A stretch of 64,000 bases of DNA from a marine gamma proteobacterium HTCC2148 (GCA_000156295.1 DS999225.1:130852-194851); one strand, 5' to 3'. Shown: positions 35,375 through 44,655, counted from the first letter of the stretch. Numbers and translations are program-made. The notes: a model not told the origin generated them from the sequence alone.

Positions 35375-36676
35375 ATGTTTGGATTGAAAAAAATCGCCGA
35401 GACTTCAGAGCACGCTAGTTCTTACTATGCTGCCACTGCTAACTGGCAGACCAACTACGCCTCGCTGGTGGATGATGTGAGCGCCGATATTGTGATTGTC
35501 GGTGGCGGCTTCACTGGCGTAAATACCGCCGTTGAGTTAGCTGAACGAGGCTATGACGTTGTGCTGCTGGAAGCTAATCGCATCAGTTGGGGCGCTTCTG
35601 GTCGCAACGGTGGCCAGATTATTGGCGGCGTTGGGCATGATGCGGATCGCTTTGAGAAAAAGATATCCCGCGATGGGGTTGAAGCCATTTACAAGATGGG
35701 ACTCGAAGGCCCTGAAATTATTCGTGAGCGAGTAGCCAAGTACCAGATAGATTGTGATATCAAGTGGGGATATTGCGATGTGGCGATCAAGCCGCGCCAC
35801 ATGAAACAGTTTGCCCAGTGGAAGCAATGGGAGCAGGACCAGGGTAATACCAATGACCTGCGCCTGTTGGAAAAAGATGAACTCCAGCAGTACGTGGGTG
35901 CCAAGAAATACCTGGGTGGTCTCTACAATGGTGGCAATGGTCACCTACACCCACTCAACCTGTGTATCGGTGAGGCCCGTGCCGCTGAAAAAATGGGCAC
36001 CCGAATCTACGAACAATCACGGGTTGTTGGCATTGACCAGGGTGCGCGCCCTGTTGTTCGCACCGAGCAGGGTAGTGTTTCCGCCAAGCGAGTGGTGCTG
36101 GCCGGTAATGCCTATATGGGCGACCTGGTGCCGAAGCTTGCTAAACGAGTATTACCCTCATGCAGTTCGGTCATTGCAACTGAGCCCCTGTCAGAAGAAA
36201 TGGTCAAGCAGTTACTGCCCGGCGACGTAGCAGTGTGTGATCCCCGCACCGCACTGGATTACTTTCGCTTGTCTGCGGATGGACGCATGCTGTTTGGTGG
36301 CCTGTCTAACTATACAGGGCTGGAACCCAAGGACCTTGTCAGTACGCTGCGCAAGAAGATGACAATGGTTTATCCAGAGCTGGAATCGGTCCGAATTGAT
36401 TATGGTTGGAGCGGCCACATGGGTATTGGGCTGAATCGAATGCCTCAGCTTGGCCACATCGGCGATAATATCAGCTACATCCAAGCGTACTCGGGTCATG
36501 GCGTAGCGCCCACTCACATCATGGCGCGTATCACTGCAGAAATGATTGCCGGATCGCCGACACGGTTCGATTACTTCTCCAAGATCAACCACTGGCCGTT
36601 TCCCGGCGGGAAATTGCTGCGTCGCCCAGGTCTGGCTATTGGTATGCTTTATTTCAAATTACTGGATGAACTCTGA
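35375..36676 (+). CDS. PuuB-like FAD-dependent amine oxidoreductase, copy 2 (DAO family)
   Basis: 433 residues, colinear with copy 1 (shared SWGASGRNGGQIIGG, CDIKWGY/CDLKWGY, VAIKPRH, NGHLHPLNLCIGEA, YSGHGV). FAD binding is at IVIVGGGFTGVNTAVELAERG. It is expected to oxidise a gamma-glutamylated or N-methylated amine. GGAGAG precedes ATG 35375. It runs together with the GFA-type gene (29-nt gap). Keeping both copies suggests two related substrates or sequential steps. Confidence 0.87.
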   Translation: MFGLKKIAETSEHASSYYAATANWQTNYASLVDDVSADIVIVGGGFTGVNTAVELAERGYDVVLLEANRISWGASGRNGGQIIGGVGHDADRFEKKISRDGVEAIYKMGLEGPEIIRERVAKYQIDCDIKWGYCDVAIKPRHMKQFAQWKQWEQDQGNTNDLRLLEKDELQQYVGAKKYLGGLYNGGNGHLHPLNLCIGEARAAEKMGTRIYEQSRVVGIDQGARPVVRTEQGSVSAKRVVLAGNAYMGDLVPKLAKRVLPSCSSVIATEPLSEEMVKQLLPGDVAVCDPRTALDYFRLSADGRMLFGGLSNYTGLEPKDLVSTLRKKMTMVYPELESVRIDYGWSGHMGIGLNRMPQLGHIGDNISYIQAYSGHGVAPTHIMARITAEMIAGSPTRFDYFSKINHWPFPGGKLLRRPGLAIGMLYFKLLDEL

Positions 36677-36705
36677 TGCGATCGCGTTAAGAACGGGAGA
36701 GTGAA

Positions 36706-37107
36706 ATGATCTCAGGCAAATGTGAATGCGGTGGGGTGGCCTACAGGGTCGATGGGGAAATTCACGACTACAGCCACTGTCACTGCAGTCAATGCAGACG
36801 CTTGCATGGCGCTGCCTTTGCGTCGTTCGCCGGCGTGGTGCGGGATACATTCAGTTACCTACCAGGTAAGGATCGTATTGCGAGCTATGCTTCATCCTCA
36901 ACACACTCGCGGGTGTTCTGCCCTAACTGCGGTTCCAATATTATGGTTGAACTCACGTCTGAGCCAAATGATTTATATATCGCAATGGGAACCATGGATG
37001 GCGAGCTAAGCCTGCCTGCTGGCTATCACATTTATGTGGGCTCTAAGGCAAGCTGGCACAGCATTACAGATGACCTTTTGCAATTCGACACGGACCCCGA
37101 GGATTAG
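36706..37107 (+). CDS. GFA/CENP-V family zinc protein (glutathione-dependent formaldehyde-activating-like)
   Basis: 133 residues. The zinc-binding cysteines appear in order: KCECGG, HCHCSQCRR and FCPNCGS, the normal pattern of the GFA family. Classical Gfa binds glutathione and helps S-hydroxymethylglutathione formation, although many family members have other roles. GGGAGAG lies just before ATG 36706. Following a PuuB-like oxidase in an N-methyl amine module, a role in handling formaldehyde is plausible but inferred. Confidence 0.85.
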   Translation: MISGKCECGGVAYRVDGEIHDYSHCHCSQCRRLHGAAFASFAGVVRDTFSYLPGKDRIASYASSSTHSRVFCPNCGSNIMVELTSEPNDLYIAMGTMDGELSLPAGYHIYVGSKASWHSITDDLLQFDTDPED

Positions 37108-37139
37108 ACCTTGGGGTCAGCATCGTATTGCTCGAACTT

Positions 37140-37487
37140 TTAGTCAGTGATCATCATGTAGACTTTGCGGACTTTCTCGATGACTTCTGCTGTTCCCTTC
37201 CAGCCGCGAGGAAATACCCAGCTATCACCTGCCTTTACCTCTGATACCTGACCTGATTCGGAAACGAACTTCCAGTGCCCCTCCAGTAGGTGGCAGAATT
37301 CGGTGACGTCGAGATCAAGCTGCAGCTTGCCGGGGTCACATTCCCAGGTGCCACAGATCATATTTCCTTCTGAGTAAAATCCATTATCGGTTTGTAGGGG
37401 CAAGTCTCCAATTGGCTCGCCGAACGACTCGACATTAACCAGGTCGGTGAGACCAGCGCATTGCTTCTGGATGCTGATTTCGGGCAT
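37140..37487 (-). CDS. Small cupin-domain protein (EutQ/DUF861-like)
   Basis: 115 residues from ATG 37487 with AGGAGA 7 nt upstream; an upstream ATG at 37520 lacks such a site. A single cupin_3-type barrel is seen: GTWECDPGKLQLDLDVTEFCHLLEGHW, then VKAGDSWVFPRGWKGTAEV. The motif has E and H in place of the full HxH, as is common in this subfamily. The role is unknown; such cupins often accompany amine and amino-acid oxidation genes. It is convergent with the GFA gene. Confidence 0.78.
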   Translation of the reverse strand: MPEISIQKQCAGLTDLVNVESFGEPIGDLPLQTDNGFYSEGNMICGTWECDPGKLQLDLDVTEFCHLLEGHWKFVSESGQVSEVKAGDSWVFPRGWKGTAEVIEKVRKVYMMITD

Positions 37488-37657
37488 CGTTGTTCTCCTG
37501 TTGTGATAGCAATGAAACATTGCAGGAAGGAGAGTACAGCATAGCTGGGTAGACCAATCTTCCTAGCCCATCGGCACGGAGGCTCTTATGAGCGTAGGCT
37601 GTCTATACTGCAATACAGTCAGACCTGATGCCCTTCACTTGGGAGTAAACCGGGAAA

Positions 37658-39241
37658 ATGAAACAAGAAACAGACGTAATCGTCATCGGCGCAGGCCACA
37701 ATGGCCTGACCTGTGCAGGCTATCTGGCCAAGGCTGGGCTCAAAGTAAAAATGCTGGAGGCTCGTTCGGTGGTAGGCGGCGCCGCGGTTACTGAAGAGTT
37801 CCATCCCGGTTTTCGTAACTCGGTTTATTCCTATTCGGTCAGCTTGCTGCACCCGCAGGTGATTACCGACTTACAACTGGAACAGCACGGACTGGAGATC
37901 ATGGAGCGACCGGCGGGAACACTTAGCTTGCTGGACAACGATCATCTACTGCTGACTCGTGATGACGCTCAGGCGCAGGCCGAGATCGCCCGCTTTTCCT
38001 CGCGGGATGCGCAACGCATAGCAGAGTTTGATAATGAAATTGCCGAGGTGGCAATGGCTCTGCGAGCGCTGGCGATTGAAGCTCCGCCGAACTTCGGTGG
38101 TGGCTGGGCTGATGCTTGGACCTTGGTAAAGGCGGGCAATGTTTTTCGCAAGCTATCAAAGCAGCATCAGATCGTTCTGGCTGAACTGATGACTAAATCC
38201 CTGGGCGACTATCTTGATGCCTGGTTTGAAGGTGAAGCTCTTAAAGGTGTGCTGGGGCTGGAGGGGGTGATTGGCAACTTTGCCGAGCCCTACCAGGCAG
38301 GTACTGCTTATGTTCTGCTGCACCATGCCTTTGGCGAGGTGAAAGGCAAGGCGGGGGCCTGGGGCATTGCTCGTGGCGGCATGGGTGCGATTAGCGAGTC
38401 GATGGCGTCATTTGCGCGCGCTCAGGGTGTTGAAATTGAAACGGATACACCGGTTCAAAAAATTATTACCGAAGGCGGACGTGCGCGCGGAGTCCTGACT
38501 GCTGACGGTCGCGAGATAGCCGCCAAGTGCGTGGCGGCTAACGTACATCCGCAAATACTCCTGCAAAAGCTGCTGGATGAAAAAATGCTGGAGCCGCCAG
38601 AGCAAAGGAGAATTGAGGGCTATCGCAGTCACTCTGCCACTTTCCGGATGAATGTTGCGTTGTCGGAATTACCACAATTCACCAGTATGGCGGGCAGGGG
38701 CGAGGAGCATTTCATGGGCGCCATTGAGGTTAGCCCCTCGTTGCAATATATACAAAATGCCTACTATGACGCCCGACAGCAGGGCTGGGCAAAAAAACCG
38801 GTAATCTCAATGCAGGTGCCCAGTACTCAGGACAAATCACTGGCGCCAGAAGGAGGCCATGTCGCCAGTCTGTTCTGTCAACATTTCCAGCGCCATTTGC
38901 CTGATGGTCGCAGCTGGGATGAGGTGAAACACGAAGTGGCGGACATGATTATTGGTACCATCGATAACTACGCACCCAACTTTAAAGCCTCTGTAGTAGG
39001 GCGCCAGATCAAGTCGCCGCTGGATATTGAACGAGATCTCAACATGGTCGGTGGCGATATTTTTCATGGGGCTTTGCACCTTGATCAGTTCTACTCGTTG
39101 AGACCGCTGCCAGGCTATGCGGATTATAAAATGCCAGTGGATGGTGTTTACCTTTGTGGTTCCGGCGCACATCCCGGGGGTGGGGTGAGCGGGCTGCCCG
39201 GTCGCAATGCAGCAGCGTCTATAATCAGGCACAGTAAGTGA
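37658..39241 (+). CDS. GAGHNG-type FAD-dependent oxidoreductase, fifth copy (COG1233)
   Basis: 527 residues with VIVIGAGHNGLTCAGYLAKAG at the N-terminus, MLEARSVVGGAAVTEEF, GIARGGMGAISESM in the middle and CGSGAHPGGGVSGLPGRNAA at the C-terminus. It mixes features of the A and B types of the two cassettes but is not a close copy of either. There is no GcvT-like gene beside it; the next gene is a symporter whose probable start lies 61 nt downstream. It may oxidise a compound imported by that symporter. Confidence 0.82.
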   Translation: MKQETDVIVIGAGHNGLTCAGYLAKAGLKVKMLEARSVVGGAAVTEEFHPGFRNSVYSYSVSLLHPQVITDLQLEQHGLEIMERPAGTLSLLDNDHLLLTRDDAQAQAEIARFSSRDAQRIAEFDNEIAEVAMALRALAIEAPPNFGGGWADAWTLVKAGNVFRKLSKQHQIVLAELMTKSLGDYLDAWFEGEALKGVLGLEGVIGNFAEPYQAGTAYVLLHHAFGEVKGKAGAWGIARGGMGAISESMASFARAQGVEIETDTPVQKIITEGGRARGVLTADGREIAAKCVAANVHPQILLQKLLDEKMLEPPEQRRIEGYRSHSATFRMNVALSELPQFTSMAGRGEEHFMGAIEVSPSLQYIQNAYYDARQQGWAKKPVISMQVPSTQDKSLAPEGGHVASLFCQHFQRHLPDGRSWDEVKHEVADMIIGTIDNYAPNFKASVVGRQIKSPLDIERDLNMVGGDIFHGALHLDQFYSLRPLPGYADYKMPVDGVYLCGSGAHPGGGVSGLPGRNAAASIIRHSK

Positions 39242-39302
39242 CTACAGTCATGCAAAACAGCGCAGTAAAATTCGAGCGCAGCGCACTGCCGGAGACAGCA
39301 AT

Positions 39303-41054
39303 ATAGACATTTACACCGTCACCATCGCATTGAGCGTGCTGCTATTCGTCTTCATCGGCAGTTACAGCGGCAGACGCGTAAAGCAACTGGACGACTATTT
39401 CGTCGCCGGGCGTCAAGCACCCACCCTGTTAATCGTGGGCACCTTAGTGGCCAGCGTTTTCAGCACTTCCATTTTTCTTGGCGAAGCGGGCTTTACCTAT
39501 GATGGTCAGATGGGGCCCTACATTCTGTTTCCCGGAATAGCGGTGGTCGGTTACGTCTACGGTGCTTTACTGTTTGGCACTTACTTACGGCGCAGTCGCG
39601 CACCCACTGTTGCCGACTTCCTGGGTCAGCGCTTTAACAGTCACCGGGTGCAGCAGGCGGCGGGCGTGACCATTATCCTGGGTCTGGGGGGATATCTCCT
39701 GGTGGTGACTCAGGGAGCCGCGATTCTCCTTTCTGATCTCACTGGTTTGAGTTATGGGCAAGCCATTGTTTGCGCCTGGATGAGTTATACCCTGTTCACC
39801 CTGTATTCCGGATCTCGCGGTGTGATCATTACCGATACCCTGATGTTTATGTTGTTTACCGGTGCGACCCTGTTTTTCGCAGCGTTCATTGTTGCTGACA
39901 TGGAAGGTTTACGGACGGCAGTTGAAAATATGGCACAGTTAGAAGAAAAACCCGATATTGCTTCCTGGCATGGCACGGTAGGTCCGGGAACCGAGTGGGC
40001 AACCCCGACCGAATTTTTGATCTGGACAGTAATTATTGATATGTCCTGGGGCATCGTCTACGCGGTGAGTCCATGGCAGGCCAGTCGTCATTTGATGGCC
40101 AGGGATGAACATGTTGTCATCCGTTCCGCGATCTATGCTTGCTTTGCAGTTATTCTGATCCAGATTCTTATCTATGGCCTGGGCGGCCTGATTAACCTGG
40201 CGAATCCGAATATTAATCCTTCTGAAACCGTCATGATTTGGGCGGCTAAAAACCTGGTCCCTGAATTTCTGGGGGCACTGTTGTTGGCTGGTATTGTCGC
40301 AGCGGCGTTGTCATCGGCCTCAACATTTTTGTCTTTGGTGGGATTCAGCGTAAGCAACGATATGGTGAAGCGGCACTCACCGACCCTCTGGGGTACGCGA
40401 CTGGTCATGCTGGTTACAGGGCTGGTGGTATTGCTGGCCAGTTTCTACTTCCCGCCCAATATTTTCTGGCTGATGTTGTTTATCGGCACCGTGTTTGCCT
40501 CGTCCTGGGGCCCGGTCGGCTTCATGAGTATCTGGAGTAAACGCATTACAGCGGACGCCGCTTTCTGGGGAATCGTCACTGGCTTCGGATTTAACGTAGT
40601 GCCTGCAGCGCTGGAGTATCTGGGGATGGTCAACTGGCCTGTTTACTGGAGTCCGGCGGTGATAGGCGCTAGTGCCAGTATTATCACAATTTTATTAGTG
40701 TCACGGATGGGCGAAGTGACGCCCCAGGAGCAATCCTATCGGGAGGCGCTACATCACACTCCCGCTGAAGACTTGGCCACGGGAAAGACCCGCCTTACCC
40801 TCTGGGGGCCTCGTCTGTTGATTGTTTATGGCTGTGTCATGCCCTTGCTGTTACTTCACTACTACGTTATTCCTTATCAACAGGGGAAGGAAGAGCTAGC
40901 GGCTAGCGGAGGCGTCAATTGGGGCCAGGGCGAGGCATTAATTGTCATCGCCATACCGTGTCTGTTTGTGCCCCTTGGGTTGCTGGCATCACGGGTGATT
41001 CGTCAGCGTTATCTGCCCACTTCAGGTGTCTCTGTCTCGCCGAATAGGGTCTAG
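39303..41054 (+). CDS. Sodium:solute symporter family transporter (SSF/SSS), probable ATA start
   Basis: 583 residues if started at ATA 39303. About thirteen membrane segments are seen; the N-terminal signature is GRRVKQLDDYFVAGRQAPTLL followed by ASVFSTSIFLGEAGFTYDGQ. The only standard start is TTG 39330, but it would cut into the first helix and lacks a Shine-Dalgarno. GGAG at 39291-39294 is 8 nt before ATA 39303, and the codons from there (xDIYTVTIALSVLLFVFIG) give the complete first helix. An in-frame TAA at 39222 and no ATG/GTG between support this. It probably imports an amine, amino acid or carboxylate with sodium. Confidence 0.85.
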   Translation: MDIYTVTIALSVLLFVFIGSYSGRRVKQLDDYFVAGRQAPTLLIVGTLVASVFSTSIFLGEAGFTYDGQMGPYILFPGIAVVGYVYGALLFGTYLRRSRAPTVADFLGQRFNSHRVQQAAGVTIILGLGGYLLVVTQGAAILLSDLTGLSYGQAIVCAWMSYTLFTLYSGSRGVIITDTLMFMLFTGATLFFAAFIVADMEGLRTAVENMAQLEEKPDIASWHGTVGPGTEWATPTEFLIWTVIIDMSWGIVYAVSPWQASRHLMARDEHVVIRSAIYACFAVILIQILIYGLGGLINLANPNINPSETVMIWAAKNLVPEFLGALLLAGIVAAALSSASTFLSLVGFSVSNDMVKRHSPTLWGTRLVMLVTGLVVLLASFYFPPNIFWLMLFIGTVFASSWGPVGFMSIWSKRITADAAFWGIVTGFGFNVVPAALEYLGMVNWPVYWSPAVIGASASIITILLVSRMGEVTPQEQSYREALHHTPAEDLATGKTRLTLWGPRLLIVYGCVMPLLLLHYYVIPYQQGKEELAASGGVNWGQGEALIVIAIPCLFVPLGLLASRVIRQRYLPTSGVSVSPNRV

Positions 41055-41060
41055 ATATCA

Positions 41061-41091
41061 TTGATACTGCCCTGTAGATATGGACTATACT
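41061..41091 (+). promoter_or_regulatory. Candidate sigma-70 promoter before the molybdopterin oxidoreductase
   Basis: TTGATA (41061-41066) and TATACT (41086-41091) are separated by 19 bp, in the 66-bp gap between the symporter and the molybdoenzyme gene. Both hexamers are near consensus but the spacing is long. The start codon is 29 nt downstream of the -10 element. Confidence 0.4.
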
Positions 41092-41120
41092 TGGCGAGAT
41101 AAGACCACTGAGGTTTTCAC

Positions 41121-43160
41121 ATGAACCAACCACAGTTTCCCAACGGCACGCACGATGCCGTTTGCCCTCTTGATTGCGCCGACACCTGCAGTCTTTCGAT
41201 CGAGGTGGCTGAAGGCAAAATAGAAAAAGTCAGAGGCAGTGATGCGAACCCGTTTACCCGCGGCAAGATTTGCGCCAAGGTTGCGACCGGGCTGCCGCAC
41301 CAGGTTCATGGTCCAGATCGTTTGCTTTCACCACTGCTGCGTGATGGGCCTAAAGGCGCTGGCGCTTATCGTCGAGCGAGTTGGGACGAGGCCCTGGATA
41401 CCATTTACCAGCGCTTCACCTCAATTATGGACGAGTATGGCTCTCAAGCGATTGCCGCTTTGACCTACGGAGGCCCGATGGGCATGTTGGCAGGAGGGTC
41501 GATGGCAGAGCGCTTTTTCAATCGCCTGGGCTCCAGCAAAATTGATACCACAACATTGTGCACTGCCACTTCCAGCGCAGCCTGGGAGAGCGTTTTTGGT
41601 GATGCCGCCGGAATTTCCTACGAAGAATTACAGCATTCAAAGTTGATTGTCATCTGGGGTAATAATATTACCGCCTGCAACCTGCATATGATTACGCTGC
41701 TGCGCAGGGCGCGCAAAGAGGGTGCGAAGCTGGTTGTTGTTGACCCCAAGCGCATTCGTATTGCTGACGAGGCAGATCTGCATCTTGGCTTAATGCCGGG
41801 CACCGATGTGGTTCTGGCCTATGCAGTAGCGGCAGAGCTAAAGCGAATTGGCGGCCTGGACCAGGCCTTCATTGATCAGCAGGTGCACGGTGCTGAAGCC
41901 TACCTTGATGAGGCCCAGAAGTACTCTGTGGAAGAAGCCGCCGCTATTTGCGGTATAGACGCTGAGGATATACGTGAGTTTGCACGTATGTGGCGAGACC
42001 TGAGCCCCGCAGCCATTTCTGTGGGTGTGGCGCCTGAGCGCAATCGTAATGGAGGCTCAGGCCTGCGGGCGGCCTTCGCACTGCCTGCGCTGACGGGTAA
42101 CTTTGGCGCTTTGGGCGCAGGTATTTGCGATGTTTCCGGTTATTTTCCTATCAATGGGGATGAGCTTTCCCGACCCGACCTGCTCGAAACTGAGGTGCGG
42201 GAATTCAATACTCTTGACCTGGCGTCACATATCCTCGACCCGGGTGACGAACTGCCTCTCAAGGGCGTGTTTATTTACAACCACAATCCATTGGCCGTGA
42301 CGCCGCAGCAAGGCAAGCTAAAAGCTGCATTGTGCAGTGAAGACTTATTTGTTGTCGGCTCTGAAATCAGCATGACCGACTCAATGGCCTGCGCCGACGT
42401 CATTTTGCCGGCGGCCAGTCATCTGGAAATCGGCGACTTGTATAAGTCTTACGGGCATCAATACCTGCAGCGTTCTGCGCCGGTGCTGCAACCCCAGGGA
42501 GAGGCAATTGCCAACATGGAGCTGTTTCGCCGTCTGGCCCAACGATTTGGTTTCAGTGAAGCCTGTTTCACTGATTCTGATGAACAGTTGATGGATCAGG
42601 CAATCGATGCAAAATATCTGGGACCCGATATTGATCGGGCTAGTGCCATTCCCGTTGGCAGTGCCCTTAATATGGAGATTAATCACCCCGATAGTATTTT
42701 GCGCGGCGGTGAGGCCACTACACCCAGCGGAAAAATTGAGCTTTACAGTGAAACGCTTGAACAAGAGTGCGGTATGGGGCTGCCCCAGTACCGGGCACTG
42801 CAGCGTGCTCACCAGTTTGTATTGGTAACCCCCGCCTCAGAAAAAAGAATTAATTCCACGTTTGGAGGCGTTGCGGGACACGATAGTGATCTGGAGGTCC
42901 AAATCAACCCAGGCGATGCCAAGGACCATGGTTTTATTAATGGTCAGCCGGTGCGCGTGGTCAATGATGCGGGTGCGATAGAGCTACCAATTCTGATCAG
43001 CGAGCGAATTCGCCGCGGTACTTTATATGTGCCCAAAGGCGCGTGGATGCGCGACAGCAGCACGGGCCTTACAGCGAATGGACTGATTCCCGGGCACAAG
43101 GCAGATCTTGCCGGCGGCGCCTGTTACTACGATTGTACCGTTGATTTGGAAGCGCTGTAG
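41121..43160 (+). CDS. Molybdopterin oxidoreductase with N-terminal 4Fe-4S cluster (DMSO reductase superfamily)
   Basis: 679 residues. C15, C19, C23 and C51 (CPLDCADTC, then KICAK) form the N-terminal 4Fe-4S site. Typical bis-MGD domain blocks follow (LIVIWGNNITACN, LVVVDPKRIRIADEADLHLGLMPGTDVVLAYA, SDSMACADVILPAASHLE, GDAKDHGFINGQPVRV near the C-terminal beta-barrel). No Tat signal is seen, so it is probably cytoplasmic. No electron-transfer or membrane-anchor subunit is adjacent. The substrate is unknown; formate-dehydrogenase-like and other oxidoreductases share this layout. Confidence 0.85.
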   Translation: MNQPQFPNGTHDAVCPLDCADTCSLSIEVAEGKIEKVRGSDANPFTRGKICAKVATGLPHQVHGPDRLLSPLLRDGPKGAGAYRRASWDEALDTIYQRFTSIMDEYGSQAIAALTYGGPMGMLAGGSMAERFFNRLGSSKIDTTTLCTATSSAAWESVFGDAAGISYEELQHSKLIVIWGNNITACNLHMITLLRRARKEGAKLVVVDPKRIRIADEADLHLGLMPGTDVVLAYAVAAELKRIGGLDQAFIDQQVHGAEAYLDEAQKYSVEEAAAICGIDAEDIREFARMWRDLSPAAISVGVAPERNRNGGSGLRAAFALPALTGNFGALGAGICDVSGYFPINGDELSRPDLLETEVREFNTLDLASHILDPGDELPLKGVFIYNHNPLAVTPQQGKLKAALCSEDLFVVGSEISMTDSMACADVILPAASHLEIGDLYKSYGHQYLQRSAPVLQPQGEAIANMELFRRLAQRFGFSEACFTDSDEQLMDQAIDAKYLGPDIDRASAIPVGSALNMEINHPDSILRGGEATTPSGKIELYSETLEQECGMGLPQYRALQRAHQFVLVTPASEKRINSTFGGVAGHDSDLEVQINPGDAKDHGFINGQPVRVVNDAGAIELPILISERIRRGTLYVPKGAWMRDSSTGLTANGLIPGHKADLAGGACYYDCTVDLEAL

Positions 43161-43194
43161 CCAGTGCCCAGCCGAAGTCAGGCCCGGGGGCGAG

Positions 43195-44655
43195 TTAGGG
43201 AGTCCAGCCTCGTAAATTTAACTGCATCTCGGCATTCTTGCGGTTGAACTCCGCTCGCAACTCCGCCAGTTTTTGCGGATGACGAGCCGACACATCATAG
43301 GATTCGCCAGGGTCCGATTGCAGGTCAAATAACCATTCTTTTTGCGGGATTGAGCCACTGATCAGCATTTGATCTGTGCCGTAGAAAACGCCGGCTGGAC
43401 CGCGATACTTGAATCGCTGGTCGCGAACCGCAAATAAAGTTTCGCCGTCGTAGTAATGGAGGTATTGATGCGGGCTGGCTGCGCCTTTCGTCAATGTCGG
43501 CAACATACTGCGACCGTCCAGTATGCGATCATTAGGCGCGGGTAGCGCCAATATATCCAAAACAGTCGGCAGCAAGTCGATGCCCATGGCCATGGCCGGT
43601 TCGGAGCGACCCTGCGGGATTTCTGCAGGCCAGTGGGCAATAAAAGGAACGCGCATGCCGCCCTCGAAAGTATTTCCCTTGCGCCCACGCTGGTCTCCGG
43701 CGTTGCCCAGAAACCAGGGTCCATTATCGGATGTGATAATAATGAGGGTGTTGTCTAGCTTGCCGGAATATCGCAGTTCCTCCACCAGGATGCCAACGCC
43801 ATCATCAATTTCTTCCAGCACATCACCATAGAGACCGCCATCAGAGGTGCCTAATCGCCCATCCCGCGAATGCAGAGGGTCGTGGGGAAAATTGTGCGCA
43901 AAATAGAGGAAAAATCTTTCATCGCTGGCGCGCAGAAAAGCAAGTGCTTCTTCGGTGTAACGTTCACTCAGGTAGCTCTGGTCGACCGGTGCCGGTACCT
44001 CAACTACTCGATTCCGGTAGAGGGCAAAGGGCTCCATATCGTTGCTGTAAAGCGCGCCATAGTAGTGTTCGAAGCCTAAATCGTTGGGCAGAGACGGACG
44101 ACTGTCACCCAGGTGCCATTTGCCCACCATTCCTGTGCGGTAGCCCGCGGCTCTAAGTACTTCAGCAACAGTAATTTCCTCGGCGGGCAAACGTACAGGA
44201 CTGCCAGACTTCAATAGCAGGCTGGAGATAAACGCCTTGGTACTGCCACTGGGGAATACGACGTCAGGTAGTCCAGCACGAGGCGCCAGTCGCCCGGTGA
44301 GGTAACCAGCGCGCGAGGGGGTGCACACGGGTGCGGGTGAGTGAAAGTCGCTCAGCACCAGTCCGGCGGCGGCCAGAGCATCGATGTTGGGTGTGGCAAT
44401 CACATCAGGGTTGGTTTCACCCGCGCCGATATCACCGTAGCCCATATCATCGTAGAGGATAAATAGGATATTAGGGGCAGTATTGACGCTCGTTGCTGAG
44501 CTGGCAAGGTGCTCCAGATAATCGGCTTTGGCTTGCAGATGGGTGTTGTCATCCAACTGTTCGAAAGACGCATAGCGATAACCGACCCATGCAGCGATCG
44601 CTAAGGCCAGGACGACTATTACGGTAAAAAAAGAGATTAAGAGGTGTTTAATCAC
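43195..44655 (-). CDS. Type I sulfatase (arylsulfatase-like), exported or membrane-anchored
   Basis: 486 residues from GTG 44655, overlapping the upstream hydrolase by 4 bp. An N-terminal hydrophobic segment (about 5-25) anchors or exports it. The sulfatase signature CTPSRAGYLTGR begins at C111, the residue converted to formylglycine; D69 and D70 (YDDMGYGD) and later ITSDNGPW supply calcium ligands. It hydrolyses sulfate esters in the periplasm. A maturase (anaerobic or FGE type) is not in the window. Two sulfotransferases elsewhere in the window make sulfate esters a recurring theme. Confidence 0.9.
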   Translation of the reverse strand: MIKHLLISFFTVIVVLALAIAAWVGYRYASFEQLDDNTHLQAKADYLEHLASSATSVNTAPNILFILYDDMGYGDIGAGETNPDVIATPNIDALAAAGLVLSDFHSPAPVCTPSRAGYLTGRLAPRAGLPDVVFPSGSTKAFISSLLLKSGSPVRLPAEEITVAEVLRAAGYRTGMVGKWHLGDSRPSLPNDLGFEHYYGALYSNDMEPFALYRNRVVEVPAPVDQSYLSERYTEEALAFLRASDERFFLYFAHNFPHDPLHSRDGRLGTSDGGLYGDVLEEIDDGVGILVEELRYSGKLDNTLIIITSDNGPWFLGNAGDQRGRKGNTFEGGMRVPFIAHWPAEIPQGRSEPAMAMGIDLLPTVLDILALPAPNDRILDGRSMLPTLTKGAASPHQYLHYYDGETLFAVRDQRFKYRGPAGVFYGTDQMLISGSIPQKEWLFDLQSDPGESYDVSARHPQKLAELRAEFNRKNAEMQLNLRGWTP

